Shown piece by piece: positions 54,730-63,289 of a stretch of 64,000 nucleotides of DNA. The DNA comes from JABSSA01 sp039984715 (GTDB lineage Bacteria; Pseudomonadota; Alphaproteobacteria; Rhodobacterales; Rhodobacteraceae). The stretch is from positions 372,001-436,000 of the forward strand of contig JBDWUA010000004.1 of assembly GCA_039984715.1 (NCBI GenBank), given 5' to 3'. The position numbers were made by a program, and so were the translations under genes. Numbering within the stretch: position 1 is the first letter of the stretch; each line of letters begins with the position of its first letter. The notes under the pieces are model-generated. The model saw only the letters and a list, made by a program, of their open reading frames with translations. It did not search any database and was not told the origin of the DNA.

Positions 54730-55419
54730 TTACAGTTTGAATTTACGACCACGCAGCCAAGATTGCTTTGGCATTTTTGGAGCGTTCGCATTTTCAACAA
54801 CTCTGGCCTGAGGCGCGATATAGGTCGCTTCAACTGGATCACCTGGGTGAAATCCGCGCTCTGCGAACATTTCCATCCACTTTTTCGTCGGTAGAACGTT
54901 GAAATGCGTCACTTCGTCAAAATCGTCCGGGCTGGACGAGAATATGATGCGGTCTGATGCGCCGCAAATCTTGTCCACGGCGATTTCGGCCTGTTCAGGT
55001 GGCAAATGTTCGAGAACTTCGATGCAAATCAGAATGTCGTATTTTGAGCCAGCGCGTTGTTCAATGTCCTCAAGGATGGACCCTTCTTTCACGCGGCCTA
55101 CGATGTCTTTTCGTGCTTGATCGATGGCGTAGGGCGAGATGTCAAAGCCATACGCATCGATACCCCGGTCCACAAATTGTTCAACAAGCAAACCAAACGC
55201 GCACCCTGCATCCATGACCGTTTTGGGGTCGTAAAGCCGATCAACTTCTTTGGCGATGTGGCCAAAAAACTGCGTCCACTGTTCCGTGCGACCATAGGCA
55301 TGACCCCCGTCATCGGAACACCCAGTTTCATAATAATCAGCGTCATACAGCGAACCTGGATCCGTTCTGGCGAGCTTGATTAGGTCTTCTTGGGACGCGT
55401 TGCGTTTTTCCGTCGTCAT
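54730..55419 (-). CDS. Class I SAM-dependent methyltransferase
   Basis: A 229-residue Rossmann-fold methyltransferase. The SAM-binding motif I is VMDAGCAFGLLVEQFV, followed by YGFDISPYAI (motif II) and ILICIEVLEHLPP (motif IV). The N-terminal DPGSLYDADYYETGC segment is typical of sugar- or surface-lipid-linked methyltransferases. The target is unknown. It is divergent from a rhamnan-synthesis-type gene, so a glycan substrate is likely. Confidence 0.87.
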   Translation of the reverse strand: MTTEKRNASQEDLIKLARTDPGSLYDADYYETGCSDDGGHAYGRTEQWTQFFGHIAKEVDRLYDPKTVMDAGCAFGLLVEQFVDRGIDAYGFDISPYAIDQARKDIVGRVKEGSILEDIEQRAGSKYDILICIEVLEHLPPEQAEIAVDKICGASDRIIFSSSPDDFDEVTHFNVLPTKKWMEMFAERGFHPGDPVEATYIAPQARVVENANAPKMPKQSWLRGRKFKL

Positions 55420-55585
55420 GAATTGCCTCTTTTGGCTGAAACCGGTCCGTTTTGGAAAGAGCGACCGTATACATAGAATTGCGAGTAAGTGCTAGCTTAG
55501 CCGCTAATGTCTGTTTTGGGTTTTGTCCATGTTGGCACTTGTGTATCAAGAACGCCATTCTCATTCGCTAGATTTGGGCATTTAG

Positions 55586-56668
55586 ATGCAACTACCTCCA
55601 CGTTGGAAAGTTATCCGCGAGCTGAAGCGTATTCAGAGGCAATTTGACCAAGTGCCTTGGTTTGCTTGGTCACCCTTTTCGAAAATGCTGCATGACGCAA
55701 CAAAGAGGTGGAAAATCCGCGTTTCGGATGGGCAAAAAGCACGCCAGTCGCATATCGCGGTCTTCTTGATCTTCCAGCCGAATGGTTTGAAAGAGTCACT
55801 TGTCCATACGCTCAAGCATTTGAATGACAATGGTTATTCTGTCTTTTTGGTCGCCAATCACAGTCTAGATCAAGATGCGCTGGATGTTTTGGCGCCGCAT
55901 TGTTGGAAGGTGATGCAGCGCCCCAATTACGGGTATGACTTTGGTGGTTATCGGGATGCCATCCTTCATTTGGCATCAGATGACGTACTGCCGGACAGTC
56001 TATTGGTCATGAATGACAGTATGTGGTTTCCTCTTTTTGACGACTGCACGCTTTTGGATCGCTTTAAGGCGCAGACCACTGATTTGTTTGGGTTTGTACT
56101 GTCGGAATACAAACATAGGAAAAATCCCGAGCCGCACATTCAGTCCTATATGTTTTCGTTTCGCAAAGAGGCGATGCAGAGACCAGAGTTTCGCAAGTAT
56201 TGGCGCGGAATGACGGTATCCAGCAACAAGCAAATGGTTATCCGCCGCTGCGAAAAGAAAATGACTATGGACTTGAACGCGGCGGGGTTCTCTTTTGGAT
56301 CGGTTCATACGTTTGAGGATGTTACAAAAGCGATTGCCGAATTGCCGGATGATCAGCTGGAATACCTTGTCCGGTATCAAGCTGAAATTGGGACGAGAAA
56401 CGCAAGCCAACTGATCGAACACGTCGAAAACAAAGATCAAGATCCAAAGTGGGCTGACAAAATCAGGTCGTTTTTGGACACGGAAACTTTTGGGAAGTAC
56501 TTGTTATTGGCGCACCCGAACGTGTTGATTGGACGATTGCGCGTGCCGATGTTGAAGAAGGATCGCCTGTTCAATTATCAAGTCCAGCGCCGCGCGTTGC
56601 TTGAATCGGAACATCGCGCCGAGATCAGCCCCGTTATTCTGGACGAAATCAGCAATTGGGATACGTAA
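55586..56668 (+). CDS. Rhamnan synthesis protein F (RgpF) family
   Basis: A 360-residue protein of the RgpF family. Diagnostic parts are HIAVFLIFQPNGLKESLVHT, RPNYGYDFGGYRDAILHL, SLLVMNDSMWFPL and SYMFSFRKEAM. RgpF in streptococci takes part in rhamnose-glucose polymer assembly; in Alphaproteobacteria related proteins are linked to lipopolysaccharide O-chain or capsule synthesis. Exact function here is unknown. Its stop is inside a hairpin that also ends the converging GDSL gene. Confidence 0.87.
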   Translation: MQLPPRWKVIRELKRIQRQFDQVPWFAWSPFSKMLHDATKRWKIRVSDGQKARQSHIAVFLIFQPNGLKESLVHTLKHLNDNGYSVFLVANHSLDQDALDVLAPHCWKVMQRPNYGYDFGGYRDAILHLASDDVLPDSLLVMNDSMWFPLFDDCTLLDRFKAQTTDLFGFVLSEYKHRKNPEPHIQSYMFSFRKEAMQRPEFRKYWRGMTVSSNKQMVIRRCEKKMTMDLNAAGFSFGSVHTFEDVTKAIAELPDDQLEYLVRYQAEIGTRNASQLIEHVENKDQDPKWADKIRSFLDTETFGKYLLLAHPNVLIGRLRVPMLKKDRLFNYQVQRRALLESEHRAEISPVILDEISNWDT

Positions 56669-56695
56669 AACAGGCGCCACTGTGACGCCTGTTTT
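56667..56695. terminator. Bidirectional terminator between rgpF-like and GDSL genes
   Basis: Perfect 10-bp stem AAAACAGGCG with CGCCTGTTTT, loop of 9, with A and T tracts in the stem ends so it can serve both strands. It begins within the rgpF-like stop codon and lies 11 bases from the converging stop. Confidence 0.8.
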
Positions 56696-56706
56696 GAAAG
56701 TTATCC

Positions 56707-57738
56707 TTAGCTTGCGTTTCGGCGCCGCGCAAAAGCGAAGACACCAAACCCGGCTAGCATCAAAGGCAAGGTAGCAGGCAGCGGGACAACGCCCGGCGCA
56801 GACGACCCCAATGCGTCGATGGCAAATTCGCCGAACGCGTTTTGGACGGGTCCGGTTGGATGATTGTCATCTAGGAACAAGTAAGTCTCGGCGATTGAAA
56901 GGTCAAAGATAGGCGTGCCATCTGATGTAAAACCCGTGATCGTGCAGTTTGATCCTGCGAAATTGGTTGTCGGGTCAGGGACTTGCACACAAGCGTCGGT
57001 GACATTTGTCAGCCCAAGCGCGCTTGGGTTGTCGATGATATCTTGAAGGAACTGCTCTTGATCCAGACGAATGATGTCCAGCCCGCGTGTCAATTCCAAA
57101 CTGGCCAATCCAGTTTCCAGTGTCGTGTTAAAAGCTGCCGTTGCAGCAGACGAAAACGGGTTTGATGCGCCACCGGGTGTAAGGGCTAGATTCGGCAAAT
57201 TCGAAACCAGAAAGCTATCAAGGCTGCTGTCCAGATCGTTCAACGCGGTGATCCCGGAGATCACATCAAGCGCCGCTTGGACCGGGTTTCCGCCTTGAGA
57301 AATGTCATTTGCGCCAAACAGAACCGACACCAATGGATTGTCACCCAAGGGAGGCGCGCCAGCGCTTGGGGTGAAAAAGTCGATTTGGCGTTGGAAGGTT
57401 CCCAAATCGAACAGATCTGGAGCGTTTGGGTCTGGGTTCAACGTATCAAAAAACAGATAGTTGGCGTCTTGGGTGTTTGTGTCGCCAGCCGTCGCGCCAC
57501 CCAATGCGAAATTGGCAGTGTTCAAACCACGGCTGATGAATTCATCAGCCAGAATTTCTGTCCATACTGGTCCGGTTGAAAACCGTCCGCCGCTATAGGG
57601 CGGTGGATTGAAAATCGTCAAACCTTTGCCGTCATCAGACAAGCTGTCACCAAATGCGAGATAGCTGGTGAAGGTGGATGCATTGGATGCGGTCGCGATA
57701 AAGACGGATGTTACCGCGAAAATAATCGTACGAATCAT
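56707..57738 (-). CDS. SGNH/GDSL hydrolase with VPLPA-CTERM tail
   Basis: A 343-residue exported hydrolase. Signal peptide at the N-terminus, then block I AFGDSLSDDGKG with the nucleophile Ser, block III VLFGANDIS, and block V FLDDNHPTGPVQ with the Asp-His pair. It resembles the autotransporter-type GDSL lipases and thermolabile hemolysin group. The C-terminus is VPLPATLPLMLAGFGVFAFA followed by RRRNAS, a clear VPLPA-CTERM sorting tail. It is thus a secreted lipase or esterase sorted by an exosortase. Convergent with the rgpF-like gene. Confidence 0.9.
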   Translation of the reverse strand: MIRTIIFAVTSVFIATASNASTFTSYLAFGDSLSDDGKGLTIFNPPPYSGGRFSTGPVWTEILADEFISRGLNTANFALGGATAGDTNTQDANYLFFDTLNPDPNAPDLFDLGTFQRQIDFFTPSAGAPPLGDNPLVSVLFGANDISQGGNPVQAALDVISGITALNDLDSSLDSFLVSNLPNLALTPGGASNPFSSAATAAFNTTLETGLASLELTRGLDIIRLDQEQFLQDIIDNPSALGLTNVTDACVQVPDPTTNFAGSNCTITGFTSDGTPIFDLSIAETYLFLDDNHPTGPVQNAFGEFAIDALGSSAPGVVPLPATLPLMLAGFGVFAFARRRNAS

Positions 57739-57838
57739 GATTGTCCCTGTTTTTATTGCATTTTCTTAGCATGCCGAATGCGAACCCTAATTGTGACGTT
57801 AGGGAACGAATCGGCTTGACCTAGGGGAATGCACAAAG

Positions 57839-57869
57839 AAAAACCCCCGAAACCGGCTGGTTTCGGGGG
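57839..57869 (-). terminator. Rho-independent terminator of pnp
   Basis: Perfect 11-bp stem CCCCCGAAACC with GGTTTCGGGGG, loop of 4, followed on the minus strand by a T-tract. It lies 27 bases after the pnp stop. Confidence 0.9.
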
Positions 57870-57896
57870 CTCCAATTTCGTCAGAAAAGGCGCAAA

Positions 57897-60029
57897 TTAC
57901 TCTGCAGTTTCTTCCGCTTTGGCTTCTTCGCCTGTCTCTTGGTCCACGACTTTCATCGACAAACGCACCTTGCCGCGATCATCAAATCCGAGAAGTTTGA
58001 CCCAGACTTCCTGACCTTCTTTAAGAACGTCAGACGGGTGGTTCAGGCGACGGTTTTCGATTTGGCTGACGTGGACAAGTCCATCGCGTTTGCCAAAGAA
58101 GTTCACGAACGCACCAAAGTCCACGATCTTAACGACCGTACCTTTGTAAACAGCGCCTTCTTCAGGTTCTGCCACGATCGAATGGATCATGTCATAGGCC
58201 TTTTGGATGGCTTCGCCATTTGGTGATGCGATCTTGATAACGCCGTCATCGTTGATATCGACTTTGGCACCGGACACTTCGACGATCTCGCGGATGACTT
58301 TCCCGCCTGAACCAATCACTTCGCGGATTTTATCAGTTGGGATATTCATCGTTTCGATCCGTGGAGCGTGAACAGAGAATTCGTTCGCGCCTGTGATCGA
58401 TTTCGACATTTCACCCAAGATATGCATGCGGCCTTCTTTGGCTTGTGCCAAAGCTTTCTGCATGATTTCGGGTGTGATGCCTGCGACTTTGATGTCCATC
58501 TGCAGCGACGTGATGCCGTTTTCGGTACCCGCCACTTTAAAGTCCATATCGCCCAAGTGATCTTCGTCACCCAGAATATCCGTCAGGATTGCGTATGAAC
58601 CGTCGTCTTCCAGAATAAGACCCATCGCAACACCAGCAACCGCGGCCTTCAGCGGAACACCAGCGTCCATCATGGACAAGGAGCCACCACAGACCGACGC
58701 CATCGACGATGATCCGTTGGATTCTGTGATCTCGGACACCAAACGAACGGTGTATGGGAAATCAGTTGGCGCAGGCAAAACCGCCTGAAGGGCGCGCCAT
58801 GCAAGTTTACCATGGCCGATTTCACGACGTCCGGGAGGGCCAACACGACCTGCTTCACCTACCGAATAGGGAGGGAAGTTATAATGCAGCAGGAAGTTCG
58901 ATTTGAAGTTTCCGTGCAGAGCGTCGATGAATTGTTCGTCGTCGCCGGTGCCCAAAGTGGTCACAACCAAGCCCTGAGTTTCACCACGTGTGAACAAAGC
59001 CGAACCGTGTGTCCGTGGAAGAATGCCAGTTTCACAAACGATGTCACGCACTTCGTCGGTTTTGCGACCGTCAATCCGTGTACCAGTTTTGACAACGTCA
59101 CCGCGCAGGATCGATGCTTCGAGCTTTTTCATCGCCGAACCAAGGTTGCTGTCGGCTTGTTGCTCTTCGGTCAGGCCTGCAAGGATGGTTTCACGCGCTG
59201 CTGAAACAGCGGATGTGCGTTCTTGCTTATCGCCAATTGCAAACGCCGCACGCATTTCCTTTTCGCCAGCCTTTTGGACGGCTGCAAACAGGTCTGAGTA
59301 ATCTGGCGGTTGGAAATCGAACGGCTCTTTCGCGGCGTCTTCGGCCAACGAAATGATCAGGTCGATGACAGGTTGCATGTTTTCGTGCGCAAAGTTCACA
59401 GCGCCCAACATTTCTTCTTCTGTCAGCTCATACGCTTCGGATTCAACCATCATCACGGCGTCTTTGGTGCCAGCAACAACAAGATCAAGACGCTGTTCTG
59501 GGTTTTGACGCAGATCCTGCATGTCGTCGACAGTTGGGTTCAGGATGTATTCGCCATCTTCAAAACCAACACGCGCACAGGCGATCGGGCCACGGAACGG
59601 GGCACCGGAAATTGTCAAAGCTGCTGATGCTGCAATCATCGCAACGATATCAGGGTCATTGACCAAGTCGTGCGACAGAACAGTACACATCACGAGAACT
59701 TCGTGCTTGAAACCGGGTACAAACAAAGGGCGGATAGGGCGGTCAATCAGACGCGCTGTCAGCGTCTCTTTTTCGGTGGGGCGTGCTTCGCGTTTGAAGA
59801 AGCCACCGGGGATTTTACCCGCCGCATAATACTTTTCTTGGTAGTGCACGGTCAGAGGAAAGAAATCCTGTCCGGGCTTAGGGCTTTTGGCAAATGTTAC
59901 GTTTGCCATGACACTGGTTTCGCCCAGTGTTGCGATTACGGACCCATCCGCTTGACGGGCCACTTTTCCAGTTTCCAGTGTGAGCGTTTCTTCGCCCCAC
60001 TGAATGCTTTTCTTCGATAAATTGAACAT
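57897..60029 (-). CDS. pnp: Polyribonucleotide nucleotidyltransferase (PNPase)
   Basis: A 710-residue PNPase. Two RNase PH domains (FNLSKKSIQWGEETLTLETG at the start; ETGILPRTHGSALFTRGETQ at the second), then a KH domain (IREVIGSGGKVIREI) and an S1 domain (GTVVKIVDFGAFVNFFGKRD). It degrades mRNA from the 3' end with phosphate, and binds the degradosome in related bacteria. The start is put at the second of two adjacent ATGs because of better spacing to AGGA. In-frame codons further upstream are a GC-rich leader with hairpins. Unusually, rpsO is not directly upstream. Confidence 0.97.
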   Translation of the reverse strand: MFNLSKKSIQWGEETLTLETGKVARQADGSVIATLGETSVMANVTFAKSPKPGQDFFPLTVHYQEKYYAAGKIPGGFFKREARPTEKETLTARLIDRPIRPLFVPGFKHEVLVMCTVLSHDLVNDPDIVAMIAASAALTISGAPFRGPIACARVGFEDGEYILNPTVDDMQDLRQNPEQRLDLVVAGTKDAVMMVESEAYELTEEEMLGAVNFAHENMQPVIDLIISLAEDAAKEPFDFQPPDYSDLFAAVQKAGEKEMRAAFAIGDKQERTSAVSAARETILAGLTEEQQADSNLGSAMKKLEASILRGDVVKTGTRIDGRKTDEVRDIVCETGILPRTHGSALFTRGETQGLVVTTLGTGDDEQFIDALHGNFKSNFLLHYNFPPYSVGEAGRVGPPGRREIGHGKLAWRALQAVLPAPTDFPYTVRLVSEITESNGSSSMASVCGGSLSMMDAGVPLKAAVAGVAMGLILEDDGSYAILTDILGDEDHLGDMDFKVAGTENGITSLQMDIKVAGITPEIMQKALAQAKEGRMHILGEMSKSITGANEFSVHAPRIETMNIPTDKIREVIGSGGKVIREIVEVSGAKVDINDDGVIKIASPNGEAIQKAYDMIHSIVAEPEEGAVYKGTVVKIVDFGAFVNFFGKRDGLVHVSQIENRRLNHPSDVLKEGQEVWVKLLGFDDRGKVRLSMKVVDQETGEEAKAEETAE

Positions 60030-60053
60030 CATCGTTTCCTGTAAGGGAGCACT

Positions 60054-60102
60054 CGCGGGCCTTCCCGCGTCTCCCGTTTTGCGTGGCGGCCCCATTGCCG
60101 CC
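60054..60102 (-). promoter_or_regulatory. Leader hairpins upstream of pnp
   Basis: Two GC-rich hairpins in the pnp leader: CGCGGG/CCCGCG with loop CCTT (60054-60069), and GGCGGC/GCCGCC with a 6-base loop (60085-60102). In E. coli the pnp leader hairpin is cut by RNase III and used by PNPase for autocontrol. The same may hold here. Confidence 0.45.
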
Positions 60103-60264
60103 GCCCCCAATCCTCGTGCACGCGCCCGGGGGCCAATGGCGTCACGTCTCAGATGAGCCGTCGCATACAGTGTTTTCAGTGCTTTGGGAAGCTTGCATTC
60201 GCGCATGGGTGCGCGTGGTATGGCGGTCGTGGTCCCAATCGTCTCGCAAGAATAGGTTCGTCCC

Positions 60265-61374
60265 GTGGATGCAAAGATTCATCATATCCTTTCAAGGAAC
60301 AAAGACATTGCGGTCGGTCATGCGTTGATTGACGATTTCGACCTTGCGCCTGGTGTGGCTTGCGACGCCGCGATTGTTGTGCAATCCCCGAATTGGTCCT
60401 TGTATTCATTGGACTTTACCAACGGCGTGGCTGTGTTCGTTGAATTGCCATCCAGTTTTGATTTGGGGCAGGCGGCCTTTGTGTATCAGGTGCAATACGC
60501 GCATGCTGTGCGTGTTCTGACGGTTCCGTTCGCGCAGATGGTTGCATTGGCCAAGACTCTTGCAAGGCCCGACAACTTGACGTTTTTATTGTCGACGGGG
60601 CGATGCGGATCAACATTGGCCAGCCGGATATTGGCGAATATCCCCGACGTCTGGAGCGTTTCTGAACCTGACGTTTTCACGCTGCTTGCGTTTCATCGGT
60701 CAGAATTGCCCTCTGATTTGATGCAGGATTTGTTGACTGCCTGCACGCGTCTGTTGTTCCGCCCGCCGCAGGGACAGGACATCCGTTCGTTTGTTATTAA
60801 GCCAAGAAGCGAGGCGATGCTGATCAGTGACCATCTGCAAAAGGCCCTGCCTGATGCGCGATGCGTGTTTCTGTATCGGGATGTGGGGACTTACGCCAAT
60901 TCGATGCACCGGTTTGTGCAACGCATTTTCCAAGTTGATGAGCCGCAATTGGACGACACCTATTTCGAGCTTCGGTGGAGGATCAGCAGCGTTGGATCAC
61001 CTGTTGAGGAAATGTCGCGTTGGTTTCCCGAGGGGTACGGTGGACTCGAACATGATGATTTTCTGGCATTGGCATGGACGTTTCGCATGAAAGCCGCACA
61101 GAAATTGATTGCGACGGGTCAGCGGATTGCGTCGATCCACTATGCCGATCTGATAACGAACAGACGTATTGAGACGACGCGCTTGTTGAACGCATGCGGG
61201 GTTGGCGCGGACCGGATCGAAACCGCGTTGTTGGGGTTCGAAACGGATGCCCATACCGGCACCATTGGCGAAAACACGGTCCCTGCGACACCGTTAAGCC
61301 GGGAACGGATAAAACGTGTGGAACAGCAGGTCATCCAGTGGGGCATGCCAACATATGACCAAGAACGTCTTTAG
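60265..61374 (+). CDS. Sulfotransferase family protein
   Basis: A 369-residue protein. The PAPS-binding P-loop is FLLSTGRCGSTLASRIL at about 107-123, and CVFLYRDVGTYANSMHRF the 3'-phosphate segment (R-D-x-x-x-x-x-x-S). The C-terminal part carries the usual helical end. The first 100 residues are a separate region, unknown. The start is GTG. This is the third sulfotransferase-like gene in the window. It sits on the plus strand between rpsO and pnp, both on the minus strand. Substrate unknown. Confidence 0.82.
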   Translation: MDAKIHHILSRNKDIAVGHALIDDFDLAPGVACDAAIVVQSPNWSLYSLDFTNGVAVFVELPSSFDLGQAAFVYQVQYAHAVRVLTVPFAQMVALAKTLARPDNLTFLLSTGRCGSTLASRILANIPDVWSVSEPDVFTLLAFHRSELPSDLMQDLLTACTRLLFRPPQGQDIRSFVIKPRSEAMLISDHLQKALPDARCVFLYRDVGTYANSMHRFVQRIFQVDEPQLDDTYFELRWRISSVGSPVEEMSRWFPEGYGGLEHDDFLALAWTFRMKAAQKLIATGQRIASIHYADLITNRRIETTRLLNACGVGADRIETALLGFETDAHTGTIGENTVPATPLSRERIKRVEQQVIQWGMPTYDQERL

Positions 61375-61661
61375 GCGATTTAGGCACAAACTTCTGCGGA
61401 TCGTCGCGCTTTTTTGCCTTAATGCGTGAAGTATTCGAGTTATATCGAAGGTTTGCATCAAGCTGGTTTGGGCCAACCGTCAAGCATTTCGGTCTAAGAC
61501 CGGACTTTTGCGGCGAATTAGGCCGAGGTCAGTTATGCGGACAAAGTTGCGGTTAAAACTGAGATTGCATAATGGCCCCGTTGTTCCCACGGATGATATG
61601 GAATTTCTTGCTCGCCATATCTTAGTATTATAGATTCCTATGTATTGATTTGGGGCCATCG
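61375..61661. other. Intergenic region
   Basis: 287 bases between the sulfotransferase and the next gene. The stretch 61490-61580 reads like a GC-skewed degenerate repeat but I see no gene, terminator or operator. No ribosome site of note precedes the next gene. Confidence 0.35.
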
Positions 61662-62597
61662 ATGCGTATTCACCTACTAATCTTTGTTCTGTTCTTGCTC
61701 CCAAATTTCGCGCTGTCACATGAAAACAATTCCCTTCCGATCGAAACACGTTTTGGACCGCTGGAAGAAGGCGTTGAAGTCAGCTGCGACCGGCAAGGCG
61801 ACGTTTGCATCGACCTCCAATCAATGATCTTTCAGAACGAGAGTGTATGGTCCCAAAGTATCCTACCAAACATCTTGCGCCTCATTGAATGGGGCCCAGA
61901 CAAAGACATCTTGCTTTTTGAACTTTGGTCCGGTGGTGCATCTTGCTGTACGTCATACAGGTTCCTAACCGTTGGCGCGGACGGATCGCATTTTTCCGAA
62001 GAGTTTGCGAAGCACGCACTTAATCCCAAAGAGTTTGTTGTCAACGAAGCTGAAATTTCTTTTCGACTCGAACGTGATTACCCAGCGAACATTGATCACT
62101 TGCTGGCAACTTTCGATGGCGACTCTGTCGAAATCGAAACGATCTACGAGGATGATACAGATTCGGAGATTGCCGGCGCAGGTGATGACGTTTCTAGGTG
62201 GCTGGGGGACCATCCTAGTAGTTTTTGGGAAGACGGTGCTGAGCGAAACAGGTTTCGTCAAATAATAGGTGACTATGCCTTAAATTGTTTGCGGACATCG
62301 ACATCTGGCATCGCGTCAAATTTTGAACTGAAAGAAGGATATATGGTTTCGAGCGGCATGTGGCCGCACCAAGGTGGATCGAGGCATGGATACATCGCCG
62401 TCGAAGTAGAAACGGGGCGGCCGTTTGCCGTTCAAATGTGGGGTGACAGACAATACTATTTCGGGGCAATACGCGACGCTTTTCCAGACGTATTGCAAAA
62501 CTGGATCCAACAAGATGTCTTGAGATTACGTACTCGACCTGTGCAATTGTTTGGTGATCGTAAGGTCGAGCCCGAATACATCAACTTTTGTTCTTAG
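61662..62597 (+). CDS. Unknown exported protein
   Basis: A 311-residue protein with a clear signal peptide (MRIHLLIFVLFLLPNFALS, cut near HEN). The mature part is acidic with a Cys-Cys pair in ELWSGGASCCTSYRFLTV and other cysteines (SCDRQGDVC, YALNCLRTS, and the final NFCS), which suggests disulfide bonds in the periplasm. I recognise no family. Codon use seems less GC-rich at wobble positions than in neighbouring housekeeping genes, which may mean gene transfer; this is an impression only. It stands between a sulfotransferase and rpsO. Confidence 0.7.
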   Translation: MRIHLLIFVLFLLPNFALSHENNSLPIETRFGPLEEGVEVSCDRQGDVCIDLQSMIFQNESVWSQSILPNILRLIEWGPDKDILLFELWSGGASCCTSYRFLTVGADGSHFSEEFAKHALNPKEFVVNEAEISFRLERDYPANIDHLLATFDGDSVEIETIYEDDTDSEIAGAGDDVSRWLGDHPSSFWEDGAERNRFRQIIGDYALNCLRTSTSGIASNFELKEGYMVSSGMWPHQGGSRHGYIAVEVETGRPFAVQMWGDRQYYFGAIRDAFPDVLQNWIQQDVLRLRTRPVQLFGDRKVEPEYINFCS

Positions 62598-62786
62598 TTT
62601 AGATTGTGTTCGTACCCGGCATTTGCAGGGACATAGGCGCCACCAAAGTTGAGAAGGATGGTAAGTGAGGGCTCTTTTAAGTCGTTCGCTGTGTTTTGCA
62701 TGAACGGCGGCTTTTTCGGTTTTATGAAATTAGGTCAGTTTAGGACGTGACAGACATGCGATTTCAACACCTTGTTGGGTGGGCAC

Positions 62787-62813
62787 AAAAAAGCCCGCCG
62801 AAATCGGGCGGGC
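62787..62813 (-). terminator. Rho-independent terminator of rpsO
   Basis: Stem GCCCGCC with GGCGGGC (62793-62799 and 62807-62813), loop GAAATCG, followed on the minus strand by six T residues (A run at 62787-62792). It lies about 70 bases after the rpsO stop, before the plus-strand genes that separate rpsO from pnp. Confidence 0.9.
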
Positions 62814-62884
62814 GTTTTCGTATTTTGCTGTGACCGTTTTGAAATCAGCCCGAATTCCGAGCAATTCCCAAAAGGGTGATCCGC

Positions 62885-63154
62885 TTAACGGCGGATGCCG
62901 AGGCGCTTGATCAGGTCTTGGTAGCGCGCTTCATCTTTGCCTTTGGTGTAATCCAAAAGCTTACGACGCAGAGCAACCATTTTCAGCAGACCGCGACGGC
63001 CGTGGTTGTCTTTTTTGTGCGTCTTGAAGTGTTCGGTCAGCGTCGTGATGCGTGACGTTAGAATGGCAACCTGTACTTCGGGCGAACCTGTGTCGCCTTC
63101 TTTGATTGCGAATTCTTTCATCAGGCGTTGCTTTTCTTCAGCAGTAATCGACAT
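62885..63154 (-). CDS. rpsO: 30S ribosomal protein S15
   Basis: An 89-residue S15 of normal length, with MSITAEEKQRLMKEFAIKEG at the start, DTGSPEVQVAILTSRITTL and DNHGRRGLLKMVALRRKLL. It binds 16S rRNA early in small-subunit assembly. AAGGAG fixes the ATG; 21 in-frame codons upstream are not used. It has its own terminator and is not directly followed by pnp, which is its usual partner. Confidence 0.97.
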   Translation of the reverse strand: MSITAEEKQRLMKEFAIKEGDTGSPEVQVAILTSRITTLTEHFKTHKKDNHGRRGLLKMVALRRKLLDYTKGKDEARYQDLIKRLGIRR

Positions 63155-63289
63155 CGGGGTCTCCTTCCGGATCTGAGTGAAACGCGAACGGCCGGGATGT
63201 CGTCCAGCACGCCGCAAGAGAAATCCCCGAACGGACTGGGGATGCGCGCGTATAGGAGATTCGATTGCGTTTGGGAAGGGCTGTTTCTG

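Noticed and set aside
60030..60206. In-frame extension of pnp upstream
   Set aside because: PNPases begin MFN-type at the AGGA-preceded ATG; the upstream codons are GC-rich leader with hairpins.
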